Part shown: in pieces, positions 20,537 to 31,880 of the stretch
How the letters are laid out: each line of letters starts with the position of its first letter
Numbering within the stretch: position 1 is the stretch's first letter
DNA from: Choristoneura fumiferana
Taxonomy: Eukaryota; Arthropoda; Insecta; Lepidoptera; Tortricidae
DNA length: 64,000 bases
Direction of reading: 5' to 3'
Assembly (NCBI RefSeq): GCF_025370935.1
Contig: NC_133472.1
Location: 13,418,476-13,482,475 of the forward strand
Position numbers and translations under genes: made by a program
Notes under the pieces: generated by a model
Databases searched by the model: none
The model's input: only the letters and a program-made list of their open reading frames with translations
Told to the model about the DNA's origin: nothing

Positions 20537-21548
20537 CATAGTAAAAGAGAACAAGTAGACTCACTACGAACAAAAGTACATCACGTGGCTTGAATGTGGG
20601 CGCGCTGGTTGGCGCTGGTACCACGCACGTGTTATATATACACATATATATATACATAATTAATAATTTTAAGTATTTTGGAATTAAAGTAAATAAATTT
20701 ATTACAATAATGTTATGTTATAATGGATAATAGATTGTAAGACTATGGTGTCTTTCCGATATTGTTATTAGTCATAAGTTAAGTCATATTATAAATTGAA
20801 AATTAATGTTTTATTCTTTGTTGATTTCAGTTAAAATAAGTACGTGTTATATATCATATTTCGTAAAACTTTGTTATTAAGAAGTGGGGGTGAGGATAGT
20901 CTATAAAAGCCGCCCGGCACTCAGTACGGGGGTCATTCTCGGGCTGAGAGCCGAGCAGTACGGACCGGCATCTGATAAAGTTAAGTACAGACTTCTACAA
21001 TTTACCTTAAACCTGTTACATTTTAATATTATTTTATGTTATATTTTAATTTAATTATAATTTTAGTAATTTTAATAAAGCATTATGTTTTAAATAGGCA
21101 CCTGGTGGTTGTTCTGGTGTTACCTATTAATATTTGCTATGATATGTTGGCCTCATGAAAGTGTTATTTTGTTCTCGCATAGTTTGTCGAAAATAAATTG
21201 AGTTATCGTAGGTGTGTCGTATTCGTCAATAAACCACCTATATTTAACCCGTAATATGTTGTTTTCATTTTAAGAACAAAATTACCAACATCATTTCAAT
21301 GCTAAGTTATCTGAGTATTTGAGTATAACAAATGTTATAATTATAGTTTATATCATGTATTTATTGGTCATATGTATACAGTCGCCATCACAATGGCATA
21401 GATGTGTCAACCACAGACGTTAGACAATTTTAAGTTAACTTTCGTACTATAATTATTTGCCGGTAGGTAATTAATCTAAATTGACGTTAATTAGGCAGTT
21501 AAGTCTCCTAAAGGGTCGAAGTGGACCTACTTGTTCTCTTTTACTATG
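20537..21548. mobile_element. 1-kb inverted-repeat unit containing an LTR-like segment
   Basis: A perfect 22-base inverted repeat, 20537-20558 (CATAGTAAAAGAGAACAAGT) and 21527-21548, imperfectly extended to about 32 bases, bounds 1,012 bp. No target duplication is clear. The interior contains a Pol II core promoter and a poly(A) signal (20902-21079) but no long ORF. Confidence 0.5.
20902..21079 (+). promoter_or_regulatory. LTR-like core promoter and poly(A) signal
   Basis: TATAAAA at 20902-20908, a consensus arthropod initiator TCATTC at 20932-20937 (32 bases after the TATA start), a second initiator-like TCAGT at 20921, then AATAAA at 21074-21079. This U3-R-U5-like order suggests a solo LTR, but TG...CA ends with a duplication were not found. 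Confidence 0.45.
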
Positions 21549-21987
21549 GTATATATCTGATGCTTGATCGGATCACATGTAAACCAAGTGATAATGATTA
21601 AATGAGTTCTCATTTTAAGTACCTACTTTTGCAACCATTTTAAGTATAATTGTTTATTTGAAATTTCAAGGCGTCCCTGGGTTCATAATGTGGCCATAAA
21701 GTAAGTTGTTTATCAAACAGGATGCCAAGATTCCGAGCTGTTGACTTCCTTTCATCAATCAATCATATAAGCAGAATCACATGTCCTCTCACATACCAAA
21801 CCCGTATCATCATGAGTCATGAGTGCAGTTGCACTATGATGGGTGGATGCTTATGAAGCGACTGTTATGGGCTATGGTTCTCTGAGTGGAAACAAAGGTA
21901 AAAACGTTAAGAGAGAGAATCCCATCCCATAGGATTTATGGGATAAATGTTGGAATTCTCGTTTGCAAAGTACTCTGTTGCATTGGG

Positions 21988-22076
21988 ATCGTAAAATACG
22001 AGCAAAATCGATTGAAATGGCGTATGAAAATTATGACAACGCTTCAATGAATTTTGTTCGCATTTTACGAACACAG
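21988..22076. repeat. Short palindrome
   Basis: TCGTAAAATACGAGCAAAAT and its near-complement ending TTTTACGAAC form arms of about 28 bases around GCGTATGAAAATTATGAC. Probably a MITE remnant. 21549-21987 shows nothing else. Confidence 0.55.
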
Positions 22077-22224
22077 GGTCTAAATATCATTTGGTGGTTT
22101 ATTTGGATATATATATACATCGCAGACAGTGCGTGAACATGAGATGTTGGCAAAAATTGCACTTTTTACTTTTTACCAACTTGCCCGACAGTCAAAGAAG
22201 TAGGTTATCAATTTGGTAGAGTCT

Positions 22225-22397
22225 TGAATATTATAAAATTCGCGTGTCACGATGTTTGTGACCAAACTCCTCCGAAACGGCTTGACCGATTTTTATGTTT
22301 TTTTTTATATATATTTGGTAGGTCTGAGAATAGGACGTAAACTATTTTTCATACTTCTACGCGGACGGGGTCGCGGGCAACAGCTAGTATTGATATA
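22225..22397 (+). mobile_element. Helitron-like element, short copy
   Basis: AATATTATAAAATTCGCGTG start, TCCTCCGAAACGGCTTGACC, TAGGTCTGAGAATAGGACGT and a CGCGGACGGGGTCGCGGGCA-AACAGCTAGT 3' end with CTAG. Related to 62080-62430 (-). Confidence 0.75.
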
Positions 22398-22849
22398 TTA
22401 GAACTCCGTCGTTTATAAACCAATTAGATTTTTTTTGTTGAAAAGGTTATAGGTACTTTAAATGTCACCGACTACGGATTTTTTCAAATATTGTAGGCAT
22501 AGTACACCTATAAGTAGGTAAGTATAATAGTAATTTGGGAATATTTTATAGTAACAAATATAGTAATTTAATTTTTATTTTAACTATACAAATACAAATA
22601 ATTTATTTGTCAAACTTAGGTTAAAGTATTTGGTACCTACATTAATCAAGAACTAGTATCATGAATCACTATGCTGTACTCATGGGCATACAAATAATAT
22701 ACTTACACAATGTCATTTAATCGGTGACCAATTTTTCTAAATGAGTAATTGATAGCGGTATTTTTTATTTCGTAATATATACAGTACAGAAATTCTTTTT
22801 CACCCTACTAATGTCATTTGTTCCTCGTAGATAACCAAGTTTGATAACT

Positions 22850-23115
22850 AGTATTCTACTAGGAAAAGTAATTCCTTCTAGCTAACTCGGTTATAAAATG
22901 GGATTATTTTTTTCCTCGTACAAAATTTGGTTTTCTACGACGAAGACACATTTCTTCCTAGCTAACTCGGTTATCAAATGGGATTATTTTTCAACCGACT
23001 TCAAAAAAGGAGGTAGAAAACTGTTATTTTATTTGGTTTTCTACGACGAATACACTTTTCTTCGTAGCTAACTTGGTTATCAAATGGGATTATTTTTTCC
23101 TCGTAGAAAACTACG
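22850..23115 (+). repeat. Degenerate tandem repeat, three units
   Basis: CTAGCTAACTCGGTTATAAA-type blocks followed by ATGGGATTATTTTT occur at about 22884, 22959 and 23066. The second unit is followed by CAACCGACTTCAAAAAAGGA, an end of the 7843-type element, which lengthens the spacing. Confidence 0.7.
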
Positions 23116-24360
23116 AAAATAACATACATTGTAAACGTAATCTCTTACTACATCAATTCTGTACTTATTAATTAAATGACAATGAGCTTTTAGATAACTT
23201 ATGAGTGGCTCAAAATGTTTAATAGAAATTTGCAATGAAAACAACGAAAAGTTAATGGTTAACAATTTTCATTTTCATTTAATCATTGTAAAGTCGTGTA
23301 CATAGTTAATATAATATAATAAAAGGTGATTTAGTTATTATCAGTCAGTCCATGACGCCCTGTAAGGGCACACAATAACAATAATTAGGTACAAAAAATT
23401 AAAGTAGGTACTTATTAAATTATATTATTGCAATGCAAAGAATTTACTAGGTATAATGTGCTAAATTTTAACTCTCATTTACATTTAATTTACATTTAAT
23501 CAGTTCAGTTCAGCGTTTTAACATTTATCAATTTCATGCCCAAAGTCTGTTTTACTGCTAACGAGTGTGAGGTTGTAATTTCCTTCAAAAAATGTTTAAA
23601 AATCATAAGAAATCCACAAATTATTTATAAGAAACAATAAAATATTATTATTTTAATTTTTATTTATACTTTCCTAGGTTATGTCGAAGAGATCGCTCAT
23701 TCGCGATAAGACTGCATTTTGTTTACTTCTACTCGTAATCTTATTTTACATATTATTGTATTCTGTATTTATCGATATACATATGTATATCGGAAGTCGA
23801 TAAACGAGAAGTCCCTTCATTAACCCGACCACAGACATTCAATGATGTCAAAACCTAGAACCTATTGCAAAATAATTAATCTGTTCAGTAAATCGATTAA
23901 TTTATTAATTGAAAGATCAAAGTATTTTGTCTATTTTATTATTTACAATACTTGATAAAAAGGTGACAAAACATTAAGCTTTTCAGATTAGTTCTTCAAT
24001 TTTTTTTGACTAAAAATTTAATCGACTTCAAAAACCGATCGACCTACTAAAGGTTTGTGGGTCAGAAATTGTTGACTATGGAAACACATAATACTGCACA
24101 AAAACAACTAAACCACGGCCTCGGTAACACTACCTAGTAGAATTATCGAAACATAAACTTGTTGCTACCTACCCACTGCCTACTTACTTATTCAACTGAT
24201 TATAGTTTTGAACTAGATAAAAAAGTTGACGGGATAAAATTTGGGATGCGTTAACATTTATTTATTTATTTATTCATCTCAAATTGTAAATACATGTTCA
24301 AGGAAAAAAAATCAGATCAATAAAATTGTGATCGTACTAAGGTCAAAATAACCTGAAAAT
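23116..24360. other. AT-rich, nothing clear
   Basis: No exon or matched repeat was seen. Confidence 0.35.
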
Positions 24361-24364
24361 AGTG

Positions 24365-24685
24365 ATCGTGGCTACCTCTCCCCATCCCCGTAGCTCCCAC
24401 GCGGGCCTAATGCGGATTGGGAACTTCACACACACATCATTGAAATGCAAAGGTTTGTGCAGGTTTCCTCACCCTGTTTTCCTTCATCGTAAAGCTCGAG
24501 GAGAATTTAAAAACCAAGGCTATACTGCGGTGCCGTTTACCTGTTTCACTAAATCGAAAATACCAACTGAAACATAGATGCACAGAAAAACCAGAAAAAT
24601 AGACCAGCGCTGGGAATCGAACCCAGGTCCTCGGCATTCCTCGCCACGTGCTATACCGCTACACCACCACTGGACAGGAGTACAG
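24365..24685 (-). repeat. tRNA-derived SINE, full-length-like, minus strand
   Basis: On the minus strand a TGGTGTAGCGGT A box (about 24669-24680) and GGTTCGATTCCCAGCGCTGG B box (complement of 24604-24623), then the shared SINE body with the GATGAAGGAAAACA block (complement near 24477-24490) and GCCCGCGTGGGAGCTACGGG. The four overlapping ORFs are repeat frames. Confidence 0.8.
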
Positions 24686-24904
24686 ACGCGCATTTCTCCT
24701 ATGCACCACATCTCAGCTTGTTTGTTTCTGGATCAAAGCAAAGTCATCTTGTTTAGTCATAGTCACATAGTTTACTTCTTAATATTCATTTTATTCTTTG
24801 GGGTGCTATTTATGACACATGCGATTTTGTTAGACGAGTTGTTCGGACGGATCTAGCGTTGGAATATTTTCGGGTGTCTCATCTATCAACAGAAAAATAA
24901 AAGT

Positions 24905-25370
24905 TATTTGTTATGCAAGGGTGGAAAATTACTGTTTGGCGCGAGAGCTCATATTGAAACCTGCACTAGCGAAGGACTCTAGGATTGAATCACGAATGAA
25001 GCGAGTGGTTTAAAAGTAGAATCCTGAGCAGAGCCGAGGGTTTCAAAGGCACGAGATTTTTAAACGACTCACTCACAATTTTCACCTCACTACAGCGAGA
25101 AACATAGTAGATGGAAGAAAATAAATTGAACACTCTTATGAGTCAGTTTCTGATTATTCTTGATTTGTTATTCGCTAGCTTACGCCCCCGGCATTGTTTC
25201 AATTCGCAGAATTCTTATCCCGTATTTTTTTTTCAAAATACATATATGTTGTTGTCCCCATAAAGAGGAAATTTCTTAGTAAAAGTTCAGCGTTCTAGTT
25301 CCAGTGATTAGGTTGGGCGTTTATAGGTAAGTGAGTCAGCCAGGATATTTTACATTTCATTTCATTATTC
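24905..25370 (+). mobile_element. Foldback-like host element H, copy 1
   Basis: GCAAGGGTGGAAAATTACTG, CATATTGAAACCTGCACTAG, GAATCCTGAGCAGAGCCGAG and CACTACAGCGAGAAACATAG also occur at 28595-30430. Related fragments: 27370-27510, 27818-27880, 30838-31290, 59640-59830. No conserved ORF. Confidence 0.7.
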
Positions 25371-25727
25371 AAGTAACTAAATATATTTAAAGTTAGAATA
25401 TTTTAAGAATGGGTATCTAATATTAACGCATTTACATTAATCAAATAATATATCACGATAAACTGCGTTTCAGATTTCTGAACGTGTCATTATGCATTTC
25501 TTTCGGTTGCGTTTGAATTTTCATCATACGATATTTATTTTCTTCTTGTTTGTACTGTATTTATTGTAATTAACGACGCATTGAAATAATACCATAGATC
25601 TGAAAAAAGAAAGTTCTATTTTTAATAATTAATTGTTCAATAATAATAATAAACTACAGATTATTGAACAGATTTTAATATTATTTGAACTATGTATTAC
25701 AAACCTTTGTGAACACGTCAGTAGGTA

Positions 25728-25823
25728 CAGTTTGATTAATTCGAGTTAACACTTGACGTCAAAGTTGAAAATTGACTGAAGGCACGCCCATCTGTCAAGT
25801 GTTAACTCCAAGTAATCGTACTG
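25728..25823. mobile_element. TA MITE, internally deleted copy
   Basis: 96 bp between TA dinucleotides (25726-25727, 25824-25825). Ends CAGTTTGATTAATTCGAGTT and, reversed, CAGTACGATTACTTGGAGTT. A longer copy is 31063-31272. 25371-25725 shows nothing. Confidence 0.8.
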
Positions 25824-25842
25824 TATGTAGTTTATTGCCTTA

Positions 25843-26431
25843 CGGTACGCGTCCACTTAATCCGTTGTCGTACGAACTATGTTCGGACGTCGTCGTCCGA
25901 ACTCGGCCGATCGAATCAAACGTATGTAAATGAACGAGAGCGCGTTCACTGCTACAACCGCCATCTTCCGTTGACGTCCGAAAACGGCCGATCAACTGCC
26001 GAATCCGAACTTGTTTGGATTTGTCGTCAGTATTGTACCGGCTACTGCAAAGTTGTGTGTTTGTTTACTTAAAATAAATTGTTTAATTAGTTAAAATAAA
26101 GCGACTCTTTCGAAAAATGACTATGGATATCGAAAAGCTAATTAGTAGTGTCTATAATAGGCAACCATATTTCATTAACCCAGACACGACGACGTCGCCG
26201 ACGTTGACGTCGACGAATTAAATGACGGTACGAATTTTCTAAAAGATACATTTCTTCTAAATTGTCCATTTTAAAACCGCGTCCTCACTCTTTAAAGCTT
26301 TCAGTCAAACTAAAGAAGAGCGGCAACGTCCGATGTCGGAAGCAGTTTACACAGACAAACGTCCGAGACAGTCGTCCGAACAGCTCCGATCCGAAATCGG
26401 CCGATAAATCGGTTTTAGTGGACGCGTAGCG
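25843..26431 (+). mobile_element. PIF/Harbinger-like element with TTA duplication
   Basis: 589 bp. Ends CGGTACGCGTCCACT and AGTGGACGCGTAGCG are inverted repeats; TTA flanks both sides (25840-25842, 26432-26434). The interior is rich in CCGATC/CGTCCGA motifs. It keeps a short ORF that looks like the start of a MADF domain, the kind of DNA-binding partner protein PIF/Harbinger elements encode. Confidence 0.8.
26117..26221 (+). pseudogene. MADF-domain-like ORF remnant
   Basis: ATG with good context (CGAAAAATGA) opens 34 codons: MTMDIEKLISSVYNRQPYFI then NPDTTTSPTLTSTN and TAA. The phrase D-I-E-K-L-I-x-x-V-Y-x-R-x-x x-Y/F matches the first helix of MADF domains, which start with a Leu-Ile-x-x-Val-x-x-x-Pro-x-Leu/Tyr pattern. 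The tail is low-complexity (ACG-rich) and the rest of the domain, about 80 residues in the family, is missing. It is therefore truncated. Its location inside a TTA-flanked TIR element agrees with a PIF/Harbinger origin. A chance match cannot be excluded. Confidence 0.45.
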
Positions 26432-26436
26432 TTAGG

Positions 26437-27810
26437 CCACTTGGTCCGATCGGCTTGTCCGATTGATCGGACGACGAATATTTATATTTTTAACTGTTGG
26501 TTCGATTGATCGGATAATGAGGATTTCTCAAAGTCTAATGGTCCTACTAATCGAACTAATTGGATTTTCAATGTTTGTGTCGACCAATCGATCAAACCAC
26601 GAGACTTTTAAAATTTCTCGTTCTCCGACCACACAAGTTATTTTATTCCTGATTCGATCCTGGTTCGATCGGTAATTGTTTATTTAGTTTCATTTCATTT
26701 TTTTACCAAGTACTTCCAAACACCGCCGCGGATCGAGCGAGATCGATGTAGTCGGAGCGGATCCGACCTGGTCGGGTTAGGTTGAACTCGCCCTTCGTTA
26801 GGTATTTTTTTTTATTTCATTCACAGAAAACCCTGAACTTACTATCGAGTGATACACTGAACATTATGTCCGATCGGTTATACAGGAAAAAAAACGACCA
26901 AATGGCAAATGGGAAATGTGGGGTAGGGTAAGTTAAGGTGCTGGGTACAAAAACGGATATTATGATCAAATTATGTTAAGATATTTTACAGCATTTGGTA
27001 GGTTATTTATCGTACTTGAAAATAAAACAACTTCTATGGGTATTTCTTATCAAGTTTTTATAAAATAACAAAAACAAAAAAACCTCTTCTAAGACCCGCT
27101 TTACCTGAATAAGGGCCTAATGCGGGTATGTGCCTTGGGCAAAGCAGGTGACACTCAAAAACAATACTTTAAGAAGGAAAGTAACAGTTTCATTAGGTGT
27201 TAAATTCTATTTTCACACCTCTGCTTCAGAAAAGTAACTCTTCCTCCCGACGAGAGGGAGCAAAGTGTAACTTTTCTGTTCAAGGCTTTTCTAAGTGTTT
27301 TATTGCAAATGTCAATTTTTGAAGTTGATATTTTGTAAAGCCCCGCTATTTTTTATGTCGGTTGTTCTTTAATGATAAAGTTGTATGAGCCACTCGGGAG
27401 CATAATTATTTTCATCTTGGGCGTTAACACTTGAATCCCTCATTACGCTCAGGATTCTACGTAAGAATCCCTCGCTACGCTCAGGATTCTATTGTAGGTA
27501 GATTCTTAAGGTATCGATTTTGATTGTCGGTCGGGGCAGATGTTTTTATGAATAATACGAATGTGCTTGTTCTCGAGTCATGGGTGTTAAGTATGTACAT
27601 ATCTATCCATTTGAGTATTTTTGAACTATCTGAAAAAATAGCCTGTTTTTTTATATCCGGTGGAAAATCACCATTAGGCTACCTTCCCCTAATCGTCCTA
27701 AGTAGTTCGACCTCGGGCTACGAGAACTTTAAAGTTCGATCAATCGAACCAACAGTAAAAAAAAAATATTCGTCGTCCGATCAATCGGACAAGCCGATCG
27801 AACCAAGTGG
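26437..27810. mobile_element. Long-TIR element, 1,374 bp
   Basis: Inverted repeats of about 75-80 bases at 26437-26516 and 27731-27810 (CCACTTGG, GATCGGCTTGTCCGATTGAT, ATCGGACGACGAATAT, ACTGTTGGTTCGATTGATCG). No target duplication found. It starts 5 bases after the PIF-like element. The interior carries host-H sequence (27370-27510) and a SINE body piece (27530-27640), so it is itself composite. Confidence 0.75.
27370..27510 (-). repeat. Host-H fragment with duplicated GAATCC block
   Basis: GCGTTAACACTTGAATCCCT, then two copies of TACGCTCAGGATTCTA about 40 bases apart. It preserves the empty site for the MITE at 31063-31272. Confidence 0.65.
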
Positions 27811-27817
27811 GGAAAAA

Positions 27818-28594
27818 GCGTTGATCCTCGCGGATTTCGAAGGAGAAACGAAGCCTTTTTGAACTAGTGAGGTGGAATAGTTATTTTCTCAAACATGCTA
27901 TGTAATGTTTATGTTGTGTTCCTTAAACGTCAAAATCCACGATATAGGCCACACATTAGGTTACGTTAGGTATTATACACGACCTGAAATTAAGAATCTG
28001 AATTTCTATGGTTCAATTATTACTTACTGAATAAATTCACAGGAGTATGAATATTCTACCTATACGTAAATATATAAATATTGCCGACGTGTTTTACGTC
28101 AAATTACAATTAAATTTGCATAACAAAATATTAATGTAGCTGATTAAATGGACCACAGTTCGCGTATAATGGCCCTAAAAGCGTCATCTCGAACAGCACA
28201 CTCAAAAAAAAGTTTGGCAGGAAAATTGACAAGTGTCATTTTCTTTTTTTTTTATTGACTGGACTTAGGCTTTAAGTTTTGCCTAAGTTTTGCCTTTAGC
28301 CATTTTGCAAGTAAGTTTCATTGTGATTTTCAAACGTTTCGCTTAGAAACGTGATCTGTGATTTTTTTTATTTTAGCAGTCCGTTATATCTACATGTTTT
28401 ATAGCAATTTGATTTTTTTAGGATTATTATAACGTTTTAAAAATCCATGTTATAATGAAATGAACACCTATATATATAGATGGTAGTTATAATTTAACTC
28501 TAGTAGTAGTAGTAGAGTTTTTATTTATTTCAGTGAATGTTTGAGAAAAGGACTATACAAGCCTCAGCCTCGTATACCTATCCTTCTATTACTA
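27818..28594. other. Host-H piece then nothing clear
   Basis: 27818-27880 (GGATTTCGAAGGAGAAACGA) matches 30842-30880. The remainder to 28594 is AT-rich with no call. Confidence 0.4.
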
Positions 28595-28628
28595 TGCAAG
28601 GCTGGAAAGCGACTGTTTGGCACGATTA

Positions 28629-28636
28629 CTTATATT
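28629..28636. repeat. 8-bp target duplication, left
   Basis: CTTATATT, identical to 29969-29976 on the far side of the inserted element. Confidence 0.85.
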
Positions 28637-29968
28637 CTTAGATGAATGATTGGTCTCGCGCGCTAGCTCGACTAGATACCGCGCTACCTAAAAACAAAAG
28701 GTTCGTGAATGCGGCAACGCCGGCAACTAAATATTGTTGTGTGCGTAAGAACGGAGTAAGACAATTTGCAAGGATGCTAGTGTGCGTGACGAATTGTGTT
28801 GCCAGCTTCTCCACTGTTACCCGAATTATTGGGAAAATAAATTATTCTGTGGTCAATTAAGTTACTGGTTACAAAATGTATCTTGGGAAATACTTAGAAA
28901 TTAAGAAGTAATTAAGAGTGAATGTATTAATATGTTTGTGTATAGGTTAGGCGTAGGTTTCTTCTTTAAAAAAATGGTAGGTATGATGTAGGTATATCAA
29001 TGATCAGGCCTCACTTTTAATTAAAAAAAATATATATTTAAGGACATTCAAACAACAAATTTACAAATTAATACTAAAAATTCATGGACTGAGTCACCAA
29101 CTAAGAAGTTTTGCGTACTTAAGATAACACGTTGCACCTATAGTTAAACCTAATATAATGTACAGGTTAATTAAGACTAAAATAAAAAAAATTGTTTACA
29201 AAATATACATACATTCATGCATACATACATACTTACATACATACGCTTGAAAAACATAAGCCTCCTTCGGGCAGTCGTGTAAAAAGTTAACATTTCAGGA
29301 AAATGGGTAGAAATACAAAAAAAATTTTTTTCGTTTCCCGTAATACCTAAGTAAATCAGCTGATTGGGCTTTTTGAATGGGAAGACGAAAAAATTTTTAA
29401 TTTTAAGACACATTCACCCCTTAATTAAACAGTGTCGGGTAACAATTTATACACCTTCAGTGTATATATCACAAAGATAAACATAAAATAATATAGAACT
29501 AGGTTATGTATATATAATAATTACGTCAGATACTTAAATAAAATGAGTTATTAAAATTTATCATCATTTAATGATGATAACAACAAAATTCAATTTATTA
29601 AAATCTCAACCACGGGGAATTTGATTCTTGTGTACGCGGCAACACAGAATGGCGTTTAGGGTTCATGTTATTTTGTTTTGTAATTTCGAAATTATACGAT
29701 ATTTACTGATGGTATGTGATCCCAGTGTCCTTCTTATTTCTTGTAGTATTATTTTTAAACAGTTTCACTGCGAAAACTGGCATTTTACTTCGGTTTATGA
29801 CCAAAATTTAACAAAAATTCGGTACATGCACCTTACGCACAGTTTGCAAGGCGACTGGCTCGCCTCGGGCTCGGGTACGCCGAATTCGGCGAACTATTTG
29901 TTGCCGCATTTGACAAGTACGCCGGCGGTATCTAGTCGAGCGAGCGCGCGAGACCAATCATTCATCTA
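28637..29968. mobile_element. 1,332-bp TIR element with 8-bp duplication
   Basis: Inverted repeats start CTTAGATGAATGATTGGTCT and continue CGCGCGCTMGCTCGACTAGA for about 45 bases at each end, with degenerate GGCAAC/CCGGC pairs deeper in. Flanked by a perfect 8-bp CTTATATT duplication. An 8-bp duplication fits hAT (also P or Merlin) transposons, though the ends lack hAT's usual CAGNG. No transposase: the 72- and 113-codon frames overlap the TIRs. Non-autonomous. Confidence 0.88.
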
Positions 29969-29976
29969 AGCTTATA
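29969..29976. repeat. 8-bp target duplication, right
   Basis: CTTATATT, identical to 28629-28636. Confidence 0.85.
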
Positions 29977-30430
29977 TTGAAACCCGAGCAAGCGAAGGAT
30001 TCTAGGATTCGGTTATAGATGGATAGGAAGAATCCTGGACGTAGTCGAGGGTTTCAAAGGCACGAGATGCTAAACATCTTTACAGCCGAGTGAACCACAA
30101 ATTTTCATCTCACGACAGCGAGAAAATAGTCGGTAGATGGAAGAAAACAAAATTGAACACTTATAAATCAGCTTCAGGATATGCTAGCTAGCTTATGCTC
30201 GCGGCTTTTTCCCAATCCCATGAAAATTTCTCAAAATACATTCATGTTCATGTCTCCATAAAAAGCGGTCAAGCGGTCCAAGTAAATAAAAGTTCAGCTT
30301 TCTAGATCCAGGGTTTGGATTGGACTTTGATAATTGAGTTAGCCAGAACTTTTTACATTTCATTAGCTCTGACATTGTAAACTTTTTTCCCTCCGGCAAG
30401 TAGGTACTGAATTTGCACCCCATACTCGTA

Positions 30431-30837
30431 TGTAGATACTACCTACCTATCTACCTTCCTATTTGTCGTTATTTAGTAATACACAACATACGCGTAATAA
30501 TATTAGTTGTAGCCGTATGTAGAATTTGTTGAGTTGATGTGTCATTACCTTAATTATCGTATTACATTTGTTTCATTTTTAATTTATATTGAACTTGAAT
30601 CACCATAAAAATTTAAAATCGTAAACATAAATTAATTCATGATATTTCACACTTTTTATGATAGCTGATTGTTCCGATAATTAAAAATAGTAGTTGAATT
30701 GATTAGTTTTCGTTGGAAGGCGAGAAATGTTTTTGTGTTGGATAGCATAACTTATAAATAGAACTTTTGTACTTTGTATTTAGTACGGTTATGATGAAAT
30801 GAAAGCATAGTTGGAACAAAAAAGCATTTGTCTACGC
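30431..30837. other. Nothing recognised
   Basis: AT-rich. Confidence 0.35.
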
Positions 30838-31290
30838 AGATTTCGAAAGATAAAGAACGCCTTTTCGAGTTAGTGAGGTGAAATAAAAAATTTCACATTT
30901 CACATTGTATGAGACACTCGGGAGCAAAATTATTGCAAAATGATGTATGAATTATTGTAAAATGGCGAGGGCGGTACTTACATTGAATCCAGAATGTAGC
31001 GTAGGACTCGAGCGAGAAAGTCTAAAGTAGAATCCTGAGCGTAAGGAGGGATTCAAGTGTTACAGTACGATTACTTGGAGTTAACACTTGACAGATGGGC
31101 GTGCCTTCCGTCAATTTTCAATTTTGATGTCATATAAATAAAATAGTTTTTACATAATCTGTAAACGTAGGTAACGGTATACTAAAAATGGTTTTTTTTG
31201 TATGACGTCAAAGTTGAAAATTGACTGAAGGCACGCCCATCTGTCAAGTGTTAACTCGATTTAATCAAACTGCAACGCCCAATGAATAGT
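30838..31290 (+). mobile_element. Host-H-related element, split by a TA MITE
   Basis: CGCAGATTTCGAAAGATAAA, TTAGTGAGGTGAAATAAAAA, GAGACACTCGGGAGC and GAATCCTGAGCG are shared with other H copies. GGATTCAAGTGTTA is separated from ACGCCCAATG by the MITE. Confidence 0.7.
31063..31272. mobile_element. TA-inserted hairpin MITE, long copy
   Basis: 210 bp with arms of about 70 bases (CAGTACGATTACTTGGAGTT..., reversed CAGTTTGATTAAATCGAGTT...), sharing CACTTGACAGATGGGCGTGC. Left TA 31061-31062; the right TA has become CA. The unfilled site is at 27417-27440. Confidence 0.85.
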
Positions 31291-31401
31291 AGATTGATAA
31301 CCTAGGATGGAAAGTGACCCATTTCTGCCGAGATACTTTTGGTGCTCGAAGGAAGAGAGAGCGACAATAGTTCGAGGGGAAATGAGTAATTTCACCACAC
31401 A

Positions 31402-31880
31402 CTACTTTTCATTTCGACTGTGAGGAAAGTAAAATACTACAAAAAACATGACAATAATAATTAATTGAATTTACTTATATCCAACCTCCAACAGTAGCTT
31501 TTCGACCTGGCCACTTGCCACGGCCGACTATAAAAAAAAATCGAGTTGGTCACGACCAAGGAGCTTATATACAAAACTGGAGGTTGAACGCCTAACGAAA
31601 AAGTTTGACCTTTATTACTTATTTATTTATATATTCCATCTCTTTCTTTCACATTTCACGAATAACTTCCATCTCTTTCTTAACCTAACTAAAGAAAGAG
31701 AAATTTCTTGTTTCAAACGGATGTTCGGCGTTCAACGTCCAGTGTTGTATATAAACTCCTTGGTCACGACGTGCATCTATATGGCTATGCCGAAACGTGA
31801 AAAAAAAGTGTCATTGACGTAACCCAATTATCATCGACTCCGTGGCTAATCGAATAATTAAAGAAAAATACTTTCCACCC
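31402..31880 (+). mobile_element. Hairpin-bearing dispersed element, uninterrupted copy
   Basis: Partner of 12371-13270 without the F1 insertion. 31550-31606 (GGTCACGACCAAGGAGCTTA, ACTGGAGGTTGAACGCC) pairs with 31718-31770 (GGCGTTCAACGTCCAGTGTT, ACTCCTTGGTCACGAC): a 45-50-base hairpin, likely a MITE inside the element. Confidence 0.75.

Larger units (their letters stand above)
28595..30430 (+). mobile_element. Host element H, copy 2, split by a TIR element
   Basis: Left part 28595-28636 (GCAAGGCTGGAAAGCGACTG) and right part 29977-30430 (GAAACCCGAGCAAGCGAAGG onward) align with 24905-25370 as one continuous sequence once 28637-29976 is removed. Confidence 0.8.

Noticed and set aside
22790..23115. 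Exon pair suggested by repeated GCTAACTCGGTTAT blocks
   Set aside because: Best explained as degenerate tandem repeats with a transposon end inserted; no coding frame is shared between units.
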